This document shows positions 1 through 8,239 of a stretch of DNA of 64,000 nucleotides, piece after piece (the stretch's first letter is position 1; each line of letters opens with the position of its first letter). Source of the stretch: Jeongeupia sp. USM3 (GTDB taxonomy: Bacteria; Pseudomonadota; Gammaproteobacteria; Burkholderiales; Chitinibacteraceae); NCBI RefSeq assembly GCF_001808185.1, contig NZ_CP017668.1:2790001-2854000 (forward strand), read 5' to 3'. Under the pieces are notes generated by a model, which did no database searches, had not been told where the DNA came from, and saw only the letters and a program-made list of their open reading frames with translations. The position numbers and the translations under genes were made by a program.

Positions 1-126
1 TATTTACCGATTAGTAAGCAAGTACCGTCGACTACACCGACCTGCCTATGGGTGCTGGCAATCAATCGGGATTTTCACTAAGATCGGAAGCTCGCTCTAT
101 CTCACTGTTTTCCTAAGGATTTGATG

Positions 127-1233
127 ATGAAACGCGTAGGTCTCGTCGGTTGGCGCGGCATGGTGGGCTCGGTCCTCATGCAGCGGATGCAGGAAGAAAA
201 GGATTTCGACCTGATCGAACCGGTGTTCTTCACTACCTCGCAAGCGGGCAGCGCCGCGCCGAATTTCGGCAAGGACGCCGGTTCGCTCAAGGATGCGAAG
301 AACATCGCCGAACTCTCGGCGATGGACATCATCATTTCCTGCCAGGGCGGCGACTACACGACCGAGGTCTTCCCGCAGCTGCGTGCGGCCGGCTGGAACG
401 GTTACTGGATCGACGCGGCCAGCACGCTGCGGATGGAAGACGACGCGGTCATCATCCTCGACCCGGTCAACCGCGGCGTGATCGACGCGGCATTGTCGCG
501 CGGCGTGAAGAACTACATCGGCGGCAACTGCACCAACTCGATCCTGTTGATGGGCGTCGGTGGCCTGTTCCGCGAAGGGCTGGTCGACTGGGTCAGTTCG
601 ATGACCTACCAGGCCGCATCGGGTGGCGGCGCCAACCACATGCGCGAACTGCTGAAGGGCATGGGCGTGGTGTACGGCACCGTGGCCGACGAACTGGCGA
701 CGCCGGCTTCGGCGATCCTCGACATCGACCGCAAGGTCGCGCAGGCGATCCGTTCGGACGTGCCGACCGAATTCTTCGGCGCACCGCTCGCCGGCGGTCT
801 GATTCCGTGGATCGACAAGCAGCTCGACAACGGCCAGTCCAAGGAAGAATGGAAGGGCCAGGCCGAGGTCAACAAGATCCTCGGTACCAGCGAAACCGTG
901 CCGGTCGACGGCCTGTGCGTGCGCATCGGCGCGATGCGCTGCCACTCGCTGGCGCTGACGCTCAAGCTCAACAAGGACCTGCCGCTGGCCGAGGTCGAAG
1001 CCATCATCAAGTCGGGCAACGACTGGGTGAAGTGGGTGCCGAACGACCGCGACGTTACCGTCAGGGAACTGACGCCGGCGTCGATCACCGGCGGGCTGGA
1101 AATCGGCGTCGGCCGCGTCCGCAAGCTCAATATGGGTCCGGAGTACGTCAGCGCCTTCGTGATCGGCGACCAGCTGCTGTGGGGCGCGGCCGAACCGCTG
1201 CGCCGGATGCTGCGGATCCTGCTCGGCGAGTAA
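127..1233 (+). CDS. asd: Aspartate-semialdehyde dehydrogenase
   Basis: This enzyme reduces aspartyl-4-phosphate to aspartate semialdehyde with NADPH, at the branch to lysine/diaminopimelate, threonine and methionine. The N-terminus (MKRVGLVGWRGMVGSVLMQRM) carries the GxxGMVG nucleotide-binding loop of the proteobacterial Asd type. The catalytic cysteine lies in GGNCTNS at about residue 133. Three possible starts lie together (TTG 121, ATG 124, ATG 127). ATG 127 is preferred because AAGGA at 115-119 then sits 7 nt away, giving 368 residues, the usual length. A strong terminator follows at once. Confidence 0.97.
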   Translation: MKRVGLVGWRGMVGSVLMQRMQEEKDFDLIEPVFFTTSQAGSAAPNFGKDAGSLKDAKNIAELSAMDIIISCQGGDYTTEVFPQLRAAGWNGYWIDAASTLRMEDDAVIILDPVNRGVIDAALSRGVKNYIGGNCTNSILLMGVGGLFREGLVDWVSSMTYQAASGGGANHMRELLKGMGVVYGTVADELATPASAILDIDRKVAQAIRSDVPTEFFGAPLAGGLIPWIDKQLDNGQSKEEWKGQAEVNKILGTSETVPVDGLCVRIGAMRCHSLALTLKLNKDLPLAEVEAIIKSGNDWVKWVPNDRDVTVRELTPASITGGLEIGVGRVRKLNMGPEYVSAFVIGDQLLWGAAEPLRRMLRILLGE

Positions 1234-1251
1234 GCCGCGGCAACGCTAGCC

Positions 1252-1276
1252 AACGGGACGCACTGCGTCCCGTTTT
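1252..1276 (+). terminator. Rho-independent terminator of asd
   Basis: A perfect 10-bp stem (AACGGGACGC / GCGTCCCGTT) with a three-base loop runs into TTTT, 19 bases after the asd stop codon. Confidence 0.9.
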
Positions 1277-1304
1277 CATTGGCGAGTCTCGCCTGAGGAC
1301 AAGC

Positions 1305-1703
1305 ATGAAACAGTGGTTGAACAAGCTGCTCCGGCGCGAGCTCGTCGCCCCGGCGCCGTCGCACTTTCCGCCGACCGAGCTGATGCCGTCACAGCGGCGT
1401 GCCAGCGAAGCGGGCAGCCATCCGCTCCGGCATTCGCTGACCTACCGGATCAAGCGCGACGCGCTGATGATCGTCGCCGAAATGAACCGCGGCGCAACGA
1501 TGGAGAACTGCGAGATGCTGGCACGCCAGCTGGCCTTCGTGCAGAAGGAGCTGATCCAGGCGGCGTATCACGACGAAACGCTGCCGAAGGAACAGCGCGT
1601 TGCGCTGGCGAAATACCACGCGCTGAACATCCGCCAGGGGCTGGGCGAGCGCCGGACCCAGCCGATGCGCGGCATCGTCACGCCGGGGGCGAGCCGCGCA
1701 TAG
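1305..1703 (+). CDS. Conserved hypothetical protein, 132 aa
   Basis: I do not recognise a family. The protein begins MKQWLNKLLRRELVAP, is basic at the N-terminus, has no membrane segment or signal peptide, and has a helical middle (NCEMLARQLAFVQKELIQAAY) typical of small soluble bacterial proteins. ATG 1305 is preceded by TGAGGA at 1294-1299. It stands alone after the asd terminator. Its 3' end lies 47 bp from the IS481-type element, which therefore did not damage it. Codon use matches the neighbours, so it is probably a real chromosomal gene. Confidence 0.75.
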   Translation: MKQWLNKLLRRELVAPAPSHFPPTELMPSQRRASEAGSHPLRHSLTYRIKRDALMIVAEMNRGATMENCEMLARQLAFVQKELIQAAYHDETLPKEQRVALAKYHALNIRQGLGERRTQPMRGIVTPGASRA

Positions 1704-1744
1704 CGCCGGTTCGGCCGCGGGAAAGCGCCGGCAGCTTCCGGGGC

Positions 1745-1750
1745 GCTAGC
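1745..1750. repeat. Left copy of the GCTAGC target duplication of the IS481-type element
   Basis: GCTAGC directly precedes the left terminal repeat and recurs directly after the right one at 2791-2796. The sequence is self-complementary, so it places a TAG triplet on each strand. Confidence 0.9.
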
Positions 1751-2790
1751 TGTGAAGGTTCAATAGGTTGTTTCGGGTGTTCACCCGGAGAAGTTCTGCG
1801 AGACTGGAAATCGCCAAACCCCCAGTCACAGAACAAGACACCGGATGAACACACATAAGGATGCCCGACTGACGTATCTGCGTCGCCTGGAAATGGTTCA
1901 GGACATCACCGAGCATGGTTTGTCGACCGCGGCGGCGGCGGCACGCCATGGCGTAAGCGCGGTCACCACCCGCAAGTGGCTGGGCCGCTATCTGGTCGGC
2001 GGCGCGGCTGCCTTGCTCGACAAATCCTCGCGTCCCGAGCGCTCGCCACGTGCCATTGCGCCCAGCGTTGCCCTGACGATCATCGAATTGCGTCGCAAGC
2101 TGTTCCTGCAGGCTCGCATCGCAAGCTATATCGGCGTGTCCAAAGCAACCGTCAGTCGCGTGCTGCGACACGCAGGGCTATCGCGGTTAAGCGACCTGCA
2201 GCCCGCAGAGCCTGTGCAGCGCTACGAGCGCGAAACGCCCGGCGAACTGCTGCACGTCGACATCAAGAAGCTCGCCCGCTTCGAGCAGGTCGGCCATCGC
2301 ATCACCGGCGATCGTCGCCAGAACAGCCGAAACAGCGGCTGGGAATATCTGTTCGTGGCGATCGACGACCATAGTCGCATCGCCTTCACCCGACTCTACC
2401 CCGACGAGCGCCGCGCCAGCGCCATCGACTTCCTGCGTGCGGCCAACGACTACTTCAAAACGCTGGGCGTACCGCTCCAGCGCCTGATCACCGATAACGG
2501 GCCCGCCTTCCGCTCCCATGACTTCGGCCGCGTTTGCGTTGAACTGGGCATTAAGCAGAGGTTCACCCGCGCCTACCGACCGCAAACCAACGGCAAGGCC
2601 GAGCGCTTCATCCAGTCCGCGCTGCGCGAATGGGCCTACGGCCAAACCTATCAACACTCGGATGAGCGCGGCGCAGTCCTGAGGTATTGGAATCATTATT
2701 ACAACTGGCACCGTCCGCATCACGGCATCGGCTGCCACGTGCCCATGTCCCGTCTCTCAGCAACGAAAAACAACGTCTTGACTCTTCACA
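1751..2790 (+). mobile_element. Complete IS481-family insertion sequence, 1040 bp
   Basis: The ends are imperfect inverted repeats: 18 of 22 bases match between the left end (TGTGAAGGTTCAATAGGTTG...) and the reverse complement of the right end (TGTGAAGAGTCAAGACGTTG...). GCTAGC flanks the element on both sides (1745-1750 and 2791-2796), a 6-bp target duplication that is itself a palindrome. One DDE transposase fills the interior. Intact ends, an intact gene and an exact duplication suggest a recent insertion. Confidence 0.93.
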
Positions 2791-2795
2791 GCTAG
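1845..2795 (+). CDS. IS481-family DDE transposase
   Basis: This 316-residue transposase has an N-terminal helix-turn-helix region (STAAAAARHGVSAVTTRKWLGRY, about residues 27-49) and a second HTH near residue 90 (ARIASYIGVSKATVSRVLRHAG). A retroviral-type integrase core follows. The catalytic triad can be placed at D139 (HVDIKK), D217 (TDNGPAF) and E253 (NGKAERF), with the typical 35-residue D-E spacing. The last sense codon (AGC) is completed by target DNA, and the stop codon TAG (2793-2795) lies wholly in the GCTAGC duplication. The start has only a weak ribosome-binding site, as is common for transposases. Confidence 0.93.
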   Translation: MNTHKDARLTYLRRLEMVQDITEHGLSTAAAAARHGVSAVTTRKWLGRYLVGGAAALLDKSSRPERSPRAIAPSVALTIIELRRKLFLQARIASYIGVSKATVSRVLRHAGLSRLSDLQPAEPVQRYERETPGELLHVDIKKLARFEQVGHRITGDRRQNSRNSGWEYLFVAIDDHSRIAFTRLYPDERRASAIDFLRAANDYFKTLGVPLQRLITDNGPAFRSHDFGRVCVELGIKQRFTRAYRPQTNGKAERFIQSALREWAYGQTYQHSDERGAVLRYWNHYYNWHRPHHGIGCHVPMSRLSATKNNVLTLHS

Positions 2796-3337
2796 CCGGC
2801 GACCGTCGCCGTCTCGACGACGTGGCCGATGCGCGGGAAGATGTGCTTGACCGTTGCGTCATGCGCTTCCTGGCTGCCGGCCTTCATCGCATCGGCGACG
2901 AAATACTGCGCGTAGCCGAGCTCGTACGCCTGCCTTGCGGTCGATTCGACGCCGATATTGGTTGCGATGCCGGCAAGCACGATCGTGTCGATGCCGCGTC
3001 GCCGCAGCTGCAGGTCGAGGTCGGTACCGAAGAACGCGCCCCACTGGCGCTTGGTGACGGTGTAGTCGCGGTCGCCGACCCCGAGCGCTTCGACGAAGCG
3101 GCCCTAGTCCGGCGGGCGTAGCCCTGGCGCCGCCGGCGTGTCGCACGGTGGCGCAAGCGCATCGCGGCCGTCGTGGAAGTCGACGTTGACGAAGGCGATG
3201 AAGCCGTCATGATCGCGGAAGCGCTTGACCAGCCGGGCTGCCCGTTCGACGACGGCATTGCCGTCGAAGGCGCGGACGATGCCGCATTGCAGGTCGATCA
3301 GCACCAGCGCGGTGCGCCCGAAGTCGAGATCGAGCAT
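2792..3337 (-). pseudogene. Isochorismatase-family hydrolase interrupted by an in-frame amber codon
   Basis: The reading frame starts MLDLDFGRTALVLIDLQCGIV, a typical start for cysteine-hydrolase-fold proteins. It is stopped after 77 codons by TAG (3104-3106) and then continues in the same frame to a normal C-terminus (VTKRQWGAFFGTDLDLQLRR, GIATNIGVESTARQAYELGY). Relatives usually have tryptophan here (PPDW), so a single TGG to TAG change explains it. The usual nucleophilic cysteine position reads ATNIG, as I recall for a subgroup without that cysteine. The gene lies 3 nt after yaaA. Its own stop codon lies in the GCTAGC target of the insertion sequence. It could be a pseudogene, a suppressed amber or a sequencing error. 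Confidence 0.82.
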
Positions 3338-3340
3338 GGC

Positions 3341-4105
3341 CTACTCCGCAAGCTGGCGCCGGAACACCCAGCGCTGCGCATCGCTGGCGCCGGGCGCGAA
3401 GGCGTAGCCGTCGAGGTCGAAGCCCTGCAGCGCTTCGGGCTGGCGGATGCGGTTGAGCGCGGCGTAGCGGACCATCAGCCCGCGGGCACGCTTGGCGTAG
3501 AAGCTGATGATCTTGTAGCGGCCGCCCTTGAAGTCCTCGAACACCGGCGTAACGAGCTTCGCCGCCAGCTTCTTCGGCTTGACCGACTTGAAGTATTCGT
3601 CGCTGGCGAGGTTGACGAGCGTGCCGGCGCCAACGTCGTTGACGGCGTCGGTGATCGTGTCGCCCCAGTGCGCGTACAGATTGGTGCCGGCCGGATTGGC
3701 GAGCCGCGTGCCCATCTCGAGCCGGTAGGGCTGGATCAGGTCGAACGGCTTGAGCAGCCCGTACAGCCCCGAGAGGATGCGCAGGTGCTGGCCGAGGTAG
3801 TCGAACGCATCGCGTCCGAGGCCGTAGGCGTTCAGCCCTTCATAGACGTCGCCCTTGAACGCGAATACCGCCGGCCGCGCGTTGTCCGGCGTGAACGGCG
3901 GCTGCCAGCCCTGGTAACGGCCGGCGTTGAGCACGGCGAGTTCGTCCGAGATCGACATCAGCTGCGACAGCTCGGCCGGCGACTTCTGCCGCAGCACGTC
4001 GATCAGCGTGGCGCTGCGGTCGAGGAAATCCGGCTCGCTGTGGCGCCGCGTCGGCAAGGCGGTGGCGTAGTCCAGCGTCTTGGCCGGTGAAATCAGCATC
4101 AGCAC
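3341..4105 (-). CDS. yaaA: Peroxide-stress protein YaaA (UPF0246)
   Basis: The protein begins MLMLISPAKTLDY and contains the family landmarks MSISDELAVLNAGRYQGW, PAVFAFKGDVYEGL, LRILSGLYGLLKPFDLIQPYRLEMG and KIISFYAKRARGLMVRY. YaaA lowers the damage done by intracellular iron during peroxide stress and binds DNA. At 254 residues it is full length. A second ATG two codons in (4099) is an equally possible start. It lies 10 nt downstream of the fixJ-type gene and 3 nt upstream of the broken hydrolase, as part of a minus-strand operon. Confidence 0.95.
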   Translation of the reverse strand: MLMLISPAKTLDYATALPTRRHSEPDFLDRSATLIDVLRQKSPAELSQLMSISDELAVLNAGRYQGWQPPFTPDNARPAVFAFKGDVYEGLNAYGLGRDAFDYLGQHLRILSGLYGLLKPFDLIQPYRLEMGTRLANPAGTNLYAHWGDTITDAVNDVGAGTLVNLASDEYFKSVKPKKLAAKLVTPVFEDFKGGRYKIISFYAKRARGLMVRYAALNRIRQPEALQGFDLDGYAFAPGASDAQRWVFRRQLAE

Positions 4106-4115
4106 TACGCGTTCC

Positions 4116-4736
4116 TCATTCGCCGATCTTGGCGTCGCGCAGCAGCGCAGCCAGTTCCATCGCGGTCTTGACGTGCATTTTCTCGAGGATGCGCGCGCGG
4201 TGGACCTCGACGGTCTTCATCGAAATCGAGAGATCGTCGGCGATCTGCTTGTTGAGCCGGCCGGTGAGGATCAGCTTCATCACCTCGCGTTCGCGCGGGG
4301 TCAGCGACTCGAGCCTTGCCTCGACGGCGTTCTTCACCTGCCATTGCGTGCGCTTGAGCGCGTCGGCGGCGATCGAGCGTTCGACCAGGTCGACGATGTC
4401 GTTGTCGTTGAACGGCTTCTCGATGAAGTCGGTTGCGCCGTCCTTGAGCGCGCCGACCGCCATCGGCACGTCGCCGTGGCCGGTCAGGAACACCACCGGC
4501 GGCAGGTAGGGAAACTCGCGCAGTTTCTGGAACAGCTCGAGGCCGCTCATGCCGGGCATCCGCACGTCGAGCAGCAGGCAGCTGAAGCGGTCCGGCGTGT
4601 AGTCGGCCAGCAGTGCCTCGGCGTTCGGGAAGGGCTGGACGTCGTGGTTGCGGGTCGAGAACAGCCAGGCGAGCGCGTCGCGCAGGGCGTCGTCGTCGTC
4701 GACGATGGCAATGCGGCGGTTAGGGTTCGATGGCAT
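4116..4736 (-). CDS. Two-component response regulator, FixJ/DctR type
   Basis: This 206-residue protein has a receiver domain at about residues 8-120, with the acidic pocket D13-D15, phosphoacceptor D57 (LLLDVRMPG), T85 and K107 (FIEKPF). A LuxR/NarL-type helix-turn-helix follows at about 140-195 (LTPREREVMKLILTGRLNKQIADDLSISMKTVEVHRARILEK). Its start overlaps the end of the kinase gene by 17 nt, so the two are a cognate pair. The architecture matches FixJ, TodT and DctR; the target genes are unknown. Confidence 0.93.
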   Translation of the reverse strand: MPSNPNRRIAIVDDDDALRDALAWLFSTRNHDVQPFPNAEALLADYTPDRFSCLLLDVRMPGMSGLELFQKLREFPYLPPVVFLTGHGDVPMAVGALKDGATDFIEKPFNDNDIVDLVERSIAADALKRTQWQVKNAVEARLESLTPREREVMKLILTGRLNKQIADDLSISMKTVEVHRARILEKMHVKTAMELAALLRDAKIGE

Positions 4737-6954
4737 CGGGTTCCTCGCTGAACGGTACGGTAAAGATGAAGCGGCTGCCGCCGCCGGGATTGGCTTCGAC
4801 CCACATCCGGCCCTGATGGTGCTCGATGATCGAGCGGCAGATATTCAGCCCCATGCCCATGCCGGTGTCCTTGGTCGTAAAGAACGGTTTGAACAGTTGC
4901 TCGAGCTGCTCGGGCGACAGCCCCGGGCCGCGGTCGGCGATCGTCACGCGCAGGTAGTCGCCGTCGCGGCCGAGCGAGATCGCCAGCGCGCGCCGCGCCG
5001 GCGGCGTCGTGTCCATTGCTTCGAGCGCGTTCTTGATCAAATTAAAGATCACCTGCTCGAGCATTACCGGGTCGGCGTACAGCGACGGCAGGTCGGGCGA
5101 CTGCTGCAGCGAGACGTCGGCGTCGCGGCGGACGATCTCGTGGCCCAGCAGGTCGAGCACCGTGTCGAGCAGCGTGCCGATCTCGCAGCGCTTGCGCGAC
5201 GGCGCCCGGCGCTGCACGAACTCGCGGATGCCGCGGATGATCTGCCCGGCGCGCTTGGCCTGCTCGGCCATCTTGTCGAGCGCCTGCGCCAGCTGCTTGA
5301 GGTTGGGGTCGGGGCTGCCGAGGATGTTGCGGCAGCCCGAGGCGTAGCTGGCGATCGCGCCGAGCGGCTGGTTGAGTTCGTGCGCGAGGCTCGACGCCAT
5401 CTCGCCCATGCTGATCAGCCTGGCGGTCTGCTGCAGCGTCTCGTTCTGGCGCCGTTCGCGCTCGGCGGCAGTCTTCAGCGCGGTGATGTCGGTGGCGATC
5501 TCGAGCCAGACCGCCGAGCCGTCGACCCAGACGCTCTGGCGGCTCTTGATCTGGTACCAGCGTTTGCTGAACGGGTCGTACCACTCGGCATCGACCGGGG
5601 GCTCGGTGCGGCGCTTGACGAATGGGACGATGCAGCAGCGGCCGCGCCAGTCCGGCAGGCCGAAGGCGCGGTCGAACTGCAGGTTGGACATCAGCAGCTC
5701 GCCGGTCTCGGTGTCCGAAACGGCAACCGCGGCGTCGAGGCCGTTGAGCACGGTGACGAAGCGCTCGTGCGACGCCTGCAGCGCCTTGCGTTCGCGCCGC
5801 AGCTCGGTGATGTCGTACATCGCGTTCATCCAGCCGATGTGCCGGCCGTCGCCGTCGATCAGCTTCGATGCGTAAAGCCGGACGTCGAAACGCTCGCCGC
5901 TCTTTTTCATGAAGCGGACCGAAAAGCCGTTCGGGTCGAGCCGGCCGGCGAGGATCGCATCCGACGCCGCCTGGCAGCGCTCGATCTCCTCCGGCGGCCA
6001 GTACGGCAACGGCGGGCGCAGGCCGATCAGCGCCTCGCTCGAGAAGCCGGTCATCTCGGTGTACGCGCGGTTGACGTGCAGCACCCGGCCTTCGAGGTCG
6101 GTCGCGCGCAGGCCGGTGACCAGCGAGTTCTCCATCGCCAGCCGCAGCGCGGTCTCGCTGCGCAGCCGCACTTCGATGGCTTCGCGTTTGCGGATGTGCC
6201 GGCGCAGCGCCCAGGTCGATGCGAGCATGGCGCCGGCGAGTATGAACAGCAGCCACGGCAGCAGATCGGCGAGCAGTGTCCGCGGCGTGCCGTAGGGCCG
6301 CGCGACGAGGGTCAGCGCCAGCGGCGGCTTGTCGAGTCTGACCGTGTAGGCCTTGTCGCCCGGGTCGTACTGGCGCTGGTATTTCGACGCGAGCACCCTG
6401 CCGTCGGGGCCGAGCAGGCTCACCTGGTAACGCTGGCCCAGCCACCACGGCACCTGGTGCTGCAGCAGCACGTCGAGCGCGATCGTCGCGACGACGAAAT
6501 TGCCGTGATCGGGGGTTTCGGTCGTGTAGGTGACAATGGGCTGGCCGTCGATGGTCTGCAGCTCGCCCCAGCCAGTCTTGCCGTCGAAGGGCTGGGTATG
6601 CCGGGCCTGCGGTGCGGTCCAGCGCGCACGCGGGCCGCCGCTGTGCAGCGCCAGGCCGATGATTTCGGGATTGGTCTGGATCAGCGTCAGCACCCGGGCC
6701 TGGAAGGCCGGCGCGGTGTAGTCCTGGCCGGGCAGCGTTGCCGCGAGCGCAAGCAGCGCCTCGCGGTTGGCCTCGGCCTGCTGTTCGATCGCCTGCTTCT
6801 GCCACAGCATGTCCTGCTCGAGCTGGGCGGTGCGCAGCGTCTCGGTTTCGCCGCGCGTCACCAGCAGGAAGCCGGCGAACAGCAGCGCGAACAGTGCGGC
6901 AATCAGCCCCGGCAGCGGCTGCAGCCAGCGGGCCGGGGCGTGCGGGAGACGCAC
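4720..6954 (-). CDS. Membrane PAS-domain sensor histidine kinase
   Basis: This 744-residue kinase has a membrane segment at about residues 13-33, a periplasmic sensing region of about 200 residues and a second membrane segment near 232-250 (LLPWLLFILAGAMLASTWAL). Two PAS domains follow (around 275-395 and 400-505). The HisKA box (ASSLAHELNQPLGAIASYAS) contains the phosphoacceptor histidine, and the ATPase has N, G1 and G2 boxes (NLIKNALEAM, DRGPGL, GMGMGLNICRSI). The start is GTG 6954, one base after the ldhA stop. Two helices around an extracellular sensor resemble DctB/DctS dicarboxylate sensors; the ldhA linkage would fit an organic acid signal, which is inference. Confidence 0.9.
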   Translation of the reverse strand: MRLPHAPARWLQPLPGLIAALFALLFAGFLLVTRGETETLRTAQLEQDMLWQKQAIEQQAEANREALLALAATLPGQDYTAPAFQARVLTLIQTNPEIIGLALHSGGPRARWTAPQARHTQPFDGKTGWGELQTIDGQPIVTYTTETPDHGNFVVATIALDVLLQHQVPWWLGQRYQVSLLGPDGRVLASKYQRQYDPGDKAYTVRLDKPPLALTLVARPYGTPRTLLADLLPWLLFILAGAMLASTWALRRHIRKREAIEVRLRSETALRLAMENSLVTGLRATDLEGRVLHVNRAYTEMTGFSSEALIGLRPPLPYWPPEEIERCQAASDAILAGRLDPNGFSVRFMKKSGERFDVRLYASKLIDGDGRHIGWMNAMYDITELRRERKALQASHERFVTVLNGLDAAVAVSDTETGELLMSNLQFDRAFGLPDWRGRCCIVPFVKRRTEPPVDAEWYDPFSKRWYQIKSRQSVWVDGSAVWLEIATDITALKTAAERERRQNETLQQTARLISMGEMASSLAHELNQPLGAIASYASGCRNILGSPDPNLKQLAQALDKMAEQAKRAGQIIRGIREFVQRRAPSRKRCEIGTLLDTVLDLLGHEIVRRDADVSLQQSPDLPSLYADPVMLEQVIFNLIKNALEAMDTTPPARRALAISLGRDGDYLRVTIADRGPGLSPEQLEQLFKPFFTTKDTGMGMGLNICRSIIEHHQGRMWVEANPGGGSRFIFTVPFSEEPDAIEP

Positions 6955-6955
6955 G

Positions 6956-7951
6956 TCAGGCGCTGACCGCGTTGGCGAGCGGCAGGCCCTTGGCGAACGC
7001 GTCGAGGTTCTCGAACACGGTGTCGGCGATGTTGGTCAGCGCCTCGTGGGTCAGATAGCCCTGGTGCGAGGTGATCACGACGTTCGGGAAGGTCATCAGC
7101 CGTGCCAGCACGTCGTCCTGCAGCGCGGTGCCCGACAGGTCTTCGAAGAACACGCCTTCCTCGTACTCGTAGACGTCGAGGCCGACGCCGCCGATCTGGC
7201 CGCTCTTGAGCGCGCCGACCAGCGCCGCGCTGTCGATCAGCCCTCCGCGACTGGTGTTGATGATCACCGCGCCGCGCTTCATCGTCGAAAGCGAGGCGGC
7301 ACTGATCAGGTGGCGGGTTTCCGGAAACAGCGGTACGTGCAGCGACACGACGTCCGATTCGCTCAGCAGCGTCTCGAGCGGAACGAAGGTGCAACCGAGC
7401 TCGGCGGCGTGCTTGGTGTCGGGCGAGCGGTCGAACGCGAGCACGCGCATGCCGAAGCCGTTGGCGATCTTCATCGCCGCCTGGCCGATCTTGCCGGCGC
7501 CGACGACGCCGAACGTCCGGCCGTGCAGGTTGAAGCCTTCCAGCCCTTCGAGCGAGAAGTTGCCGTCGCGGACCCGGGTGTAGGCGCGGTGGGTCTTGCG
7601 CACCAGCGTCAGCAGCAGCGCGAACAGGTGCTCGGCGACCGCTTCGGGCGAGTACGCCGGAACCCGGGTCACGGTGATGCCGAGCTGCCTGGCGGCATCG
7701 AGATCGACGCCGTTGAAGCCGGCACAACGCAGCGCGACGTGCTTGACGCCGAGCAGCGCCAGCGCGTTCAGCGTCGACGCATCGAGCGTGTCGTTGACGA
7801 AGGGGCAGACGGCGTCGAAGCCCGCGGCGAGCGGGACGGTATTGCGGTTGAGCCGGTCGCCGAAGTAGACCAGCTCGTGGCCGTAGCGGGCATTGGCCGC
7901 GTTCAGCGAGGTTTCATCGTAACGTTTGCTGTCGAATACCGCGATCCGCAT
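6956..7951 (-). CDS. ldhA: D-lactate dehydrogenase (fermentative, NAD-dependent)
   Basis: This 331-residue enzyme follows the LdhA pattern throughout: VNDTLDAST, LRCAGFNGVDLDAA, VPAYSPEAVAEHLFALLL, the Rossmann loop GVVGAGKIG (near 150), NTSRGGLIDSAAL, GVGLDVYEYEEGVFFED and the active-site histidine in VITSHQGYLTHEAL. It interconverts pyruvate and D-lactate with NADH in the cytoplasm. It is first in the run ldhA-kinase-fixJ type-yaaA-hydrolase. An R1 palindrome ends 21 bp upstream of its start. Confidence 0.93.
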   Translation of the reverse strand: MRIAVFDSKRYDETSLNAANARYGHELVYFGDRLNRNTVPLAAGFDAVCPFVNDTLDASTLNALALLGVKHVALRCAGFNGVDLDAARQLGITVTRVPAYSPEAVAEHLFALLLTLVRKTHRAYTRVRDGNFSLEGLEGFNLHGRTFGVVGAGKIGQAAMKIANGFGMRVLAFDRSPDTKHAAELGCTFVPLETLLSESDVVSLHVPLFPETRHLISAASLSTMKRGAVIINTSRGGLIDSAALVGALKSGQIGGVGLDVYEYEEGVFFEDLSGTALQDDVLARLMTFPNVVITSHQGYLTHEALTNIADTVFENLDAFAKGLPLANAVSA

Positions 7952-7972
7952 CTCTGGGTCCGTGTGAGTCTT

Positions 7973-8239
7973 AGAGCCTGTTCAAAGTCTTTTCGCGTCA
8001 GCGTTCGGGGTAGTGCCGGGGGCGGGCAAGGCGCGAGCCGCGCCGCGGTACAGGTACCGCAAGCGGTTTGCAACGCCGCACGCTGCCGGCAATGCCCCGA
8101 ACCCGAAGGGCCGGGCCGGAAAAAGGTCATCCACTGCGTTGTACTCCTTGCCAATAACCGGTTATTGCCCGCATCGCACGCCTTGTGCCTGACCTTTTTC
8201 CGGCCCGGCGCTGACGTGAAAAGACATTGAACAGGTTCT
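7973..8239 (-). repeat. R1 palindromic element, copy 1 (267 bp)
   Basis: A 31-bp terminal inverted repeat (7973-8003 and 8209-8239, 28 of 31 matched) encloses two inner hairpins. One arm is a perfect 19-bp stem (CCGGGCCGGAAAAAGGTCA at 8111-8129, partner 8190-8208) capped by the palindrome AATAACCGGTTATT (8153-8166). The other has a 17-bp stem (8003-8019 and 8086-8102, 15 matched) around GCGGTACAGGTACCGC (8045-8060). No convincing coding frame exists. The outer edge shares one base with the TAA stop of the RRM gene, and the next gene, ldhA, is co-directional. Other copies: 42943-43234 and 61844-62110. Confidence 0.92.

Noticed and set aside
4648..6966. A 772-residue open frame antisense to the sensor kinase
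   Set aside because: This is a shadow of GC3-rich coding sequence; it shows no recognisable domain, and the kinase on the other strand is certain.
8003..8208. Short open frames inside the R1 elements
   Set aside because: They change frame and sequence between copies, while the stems are kept, so the elements are non-coding.
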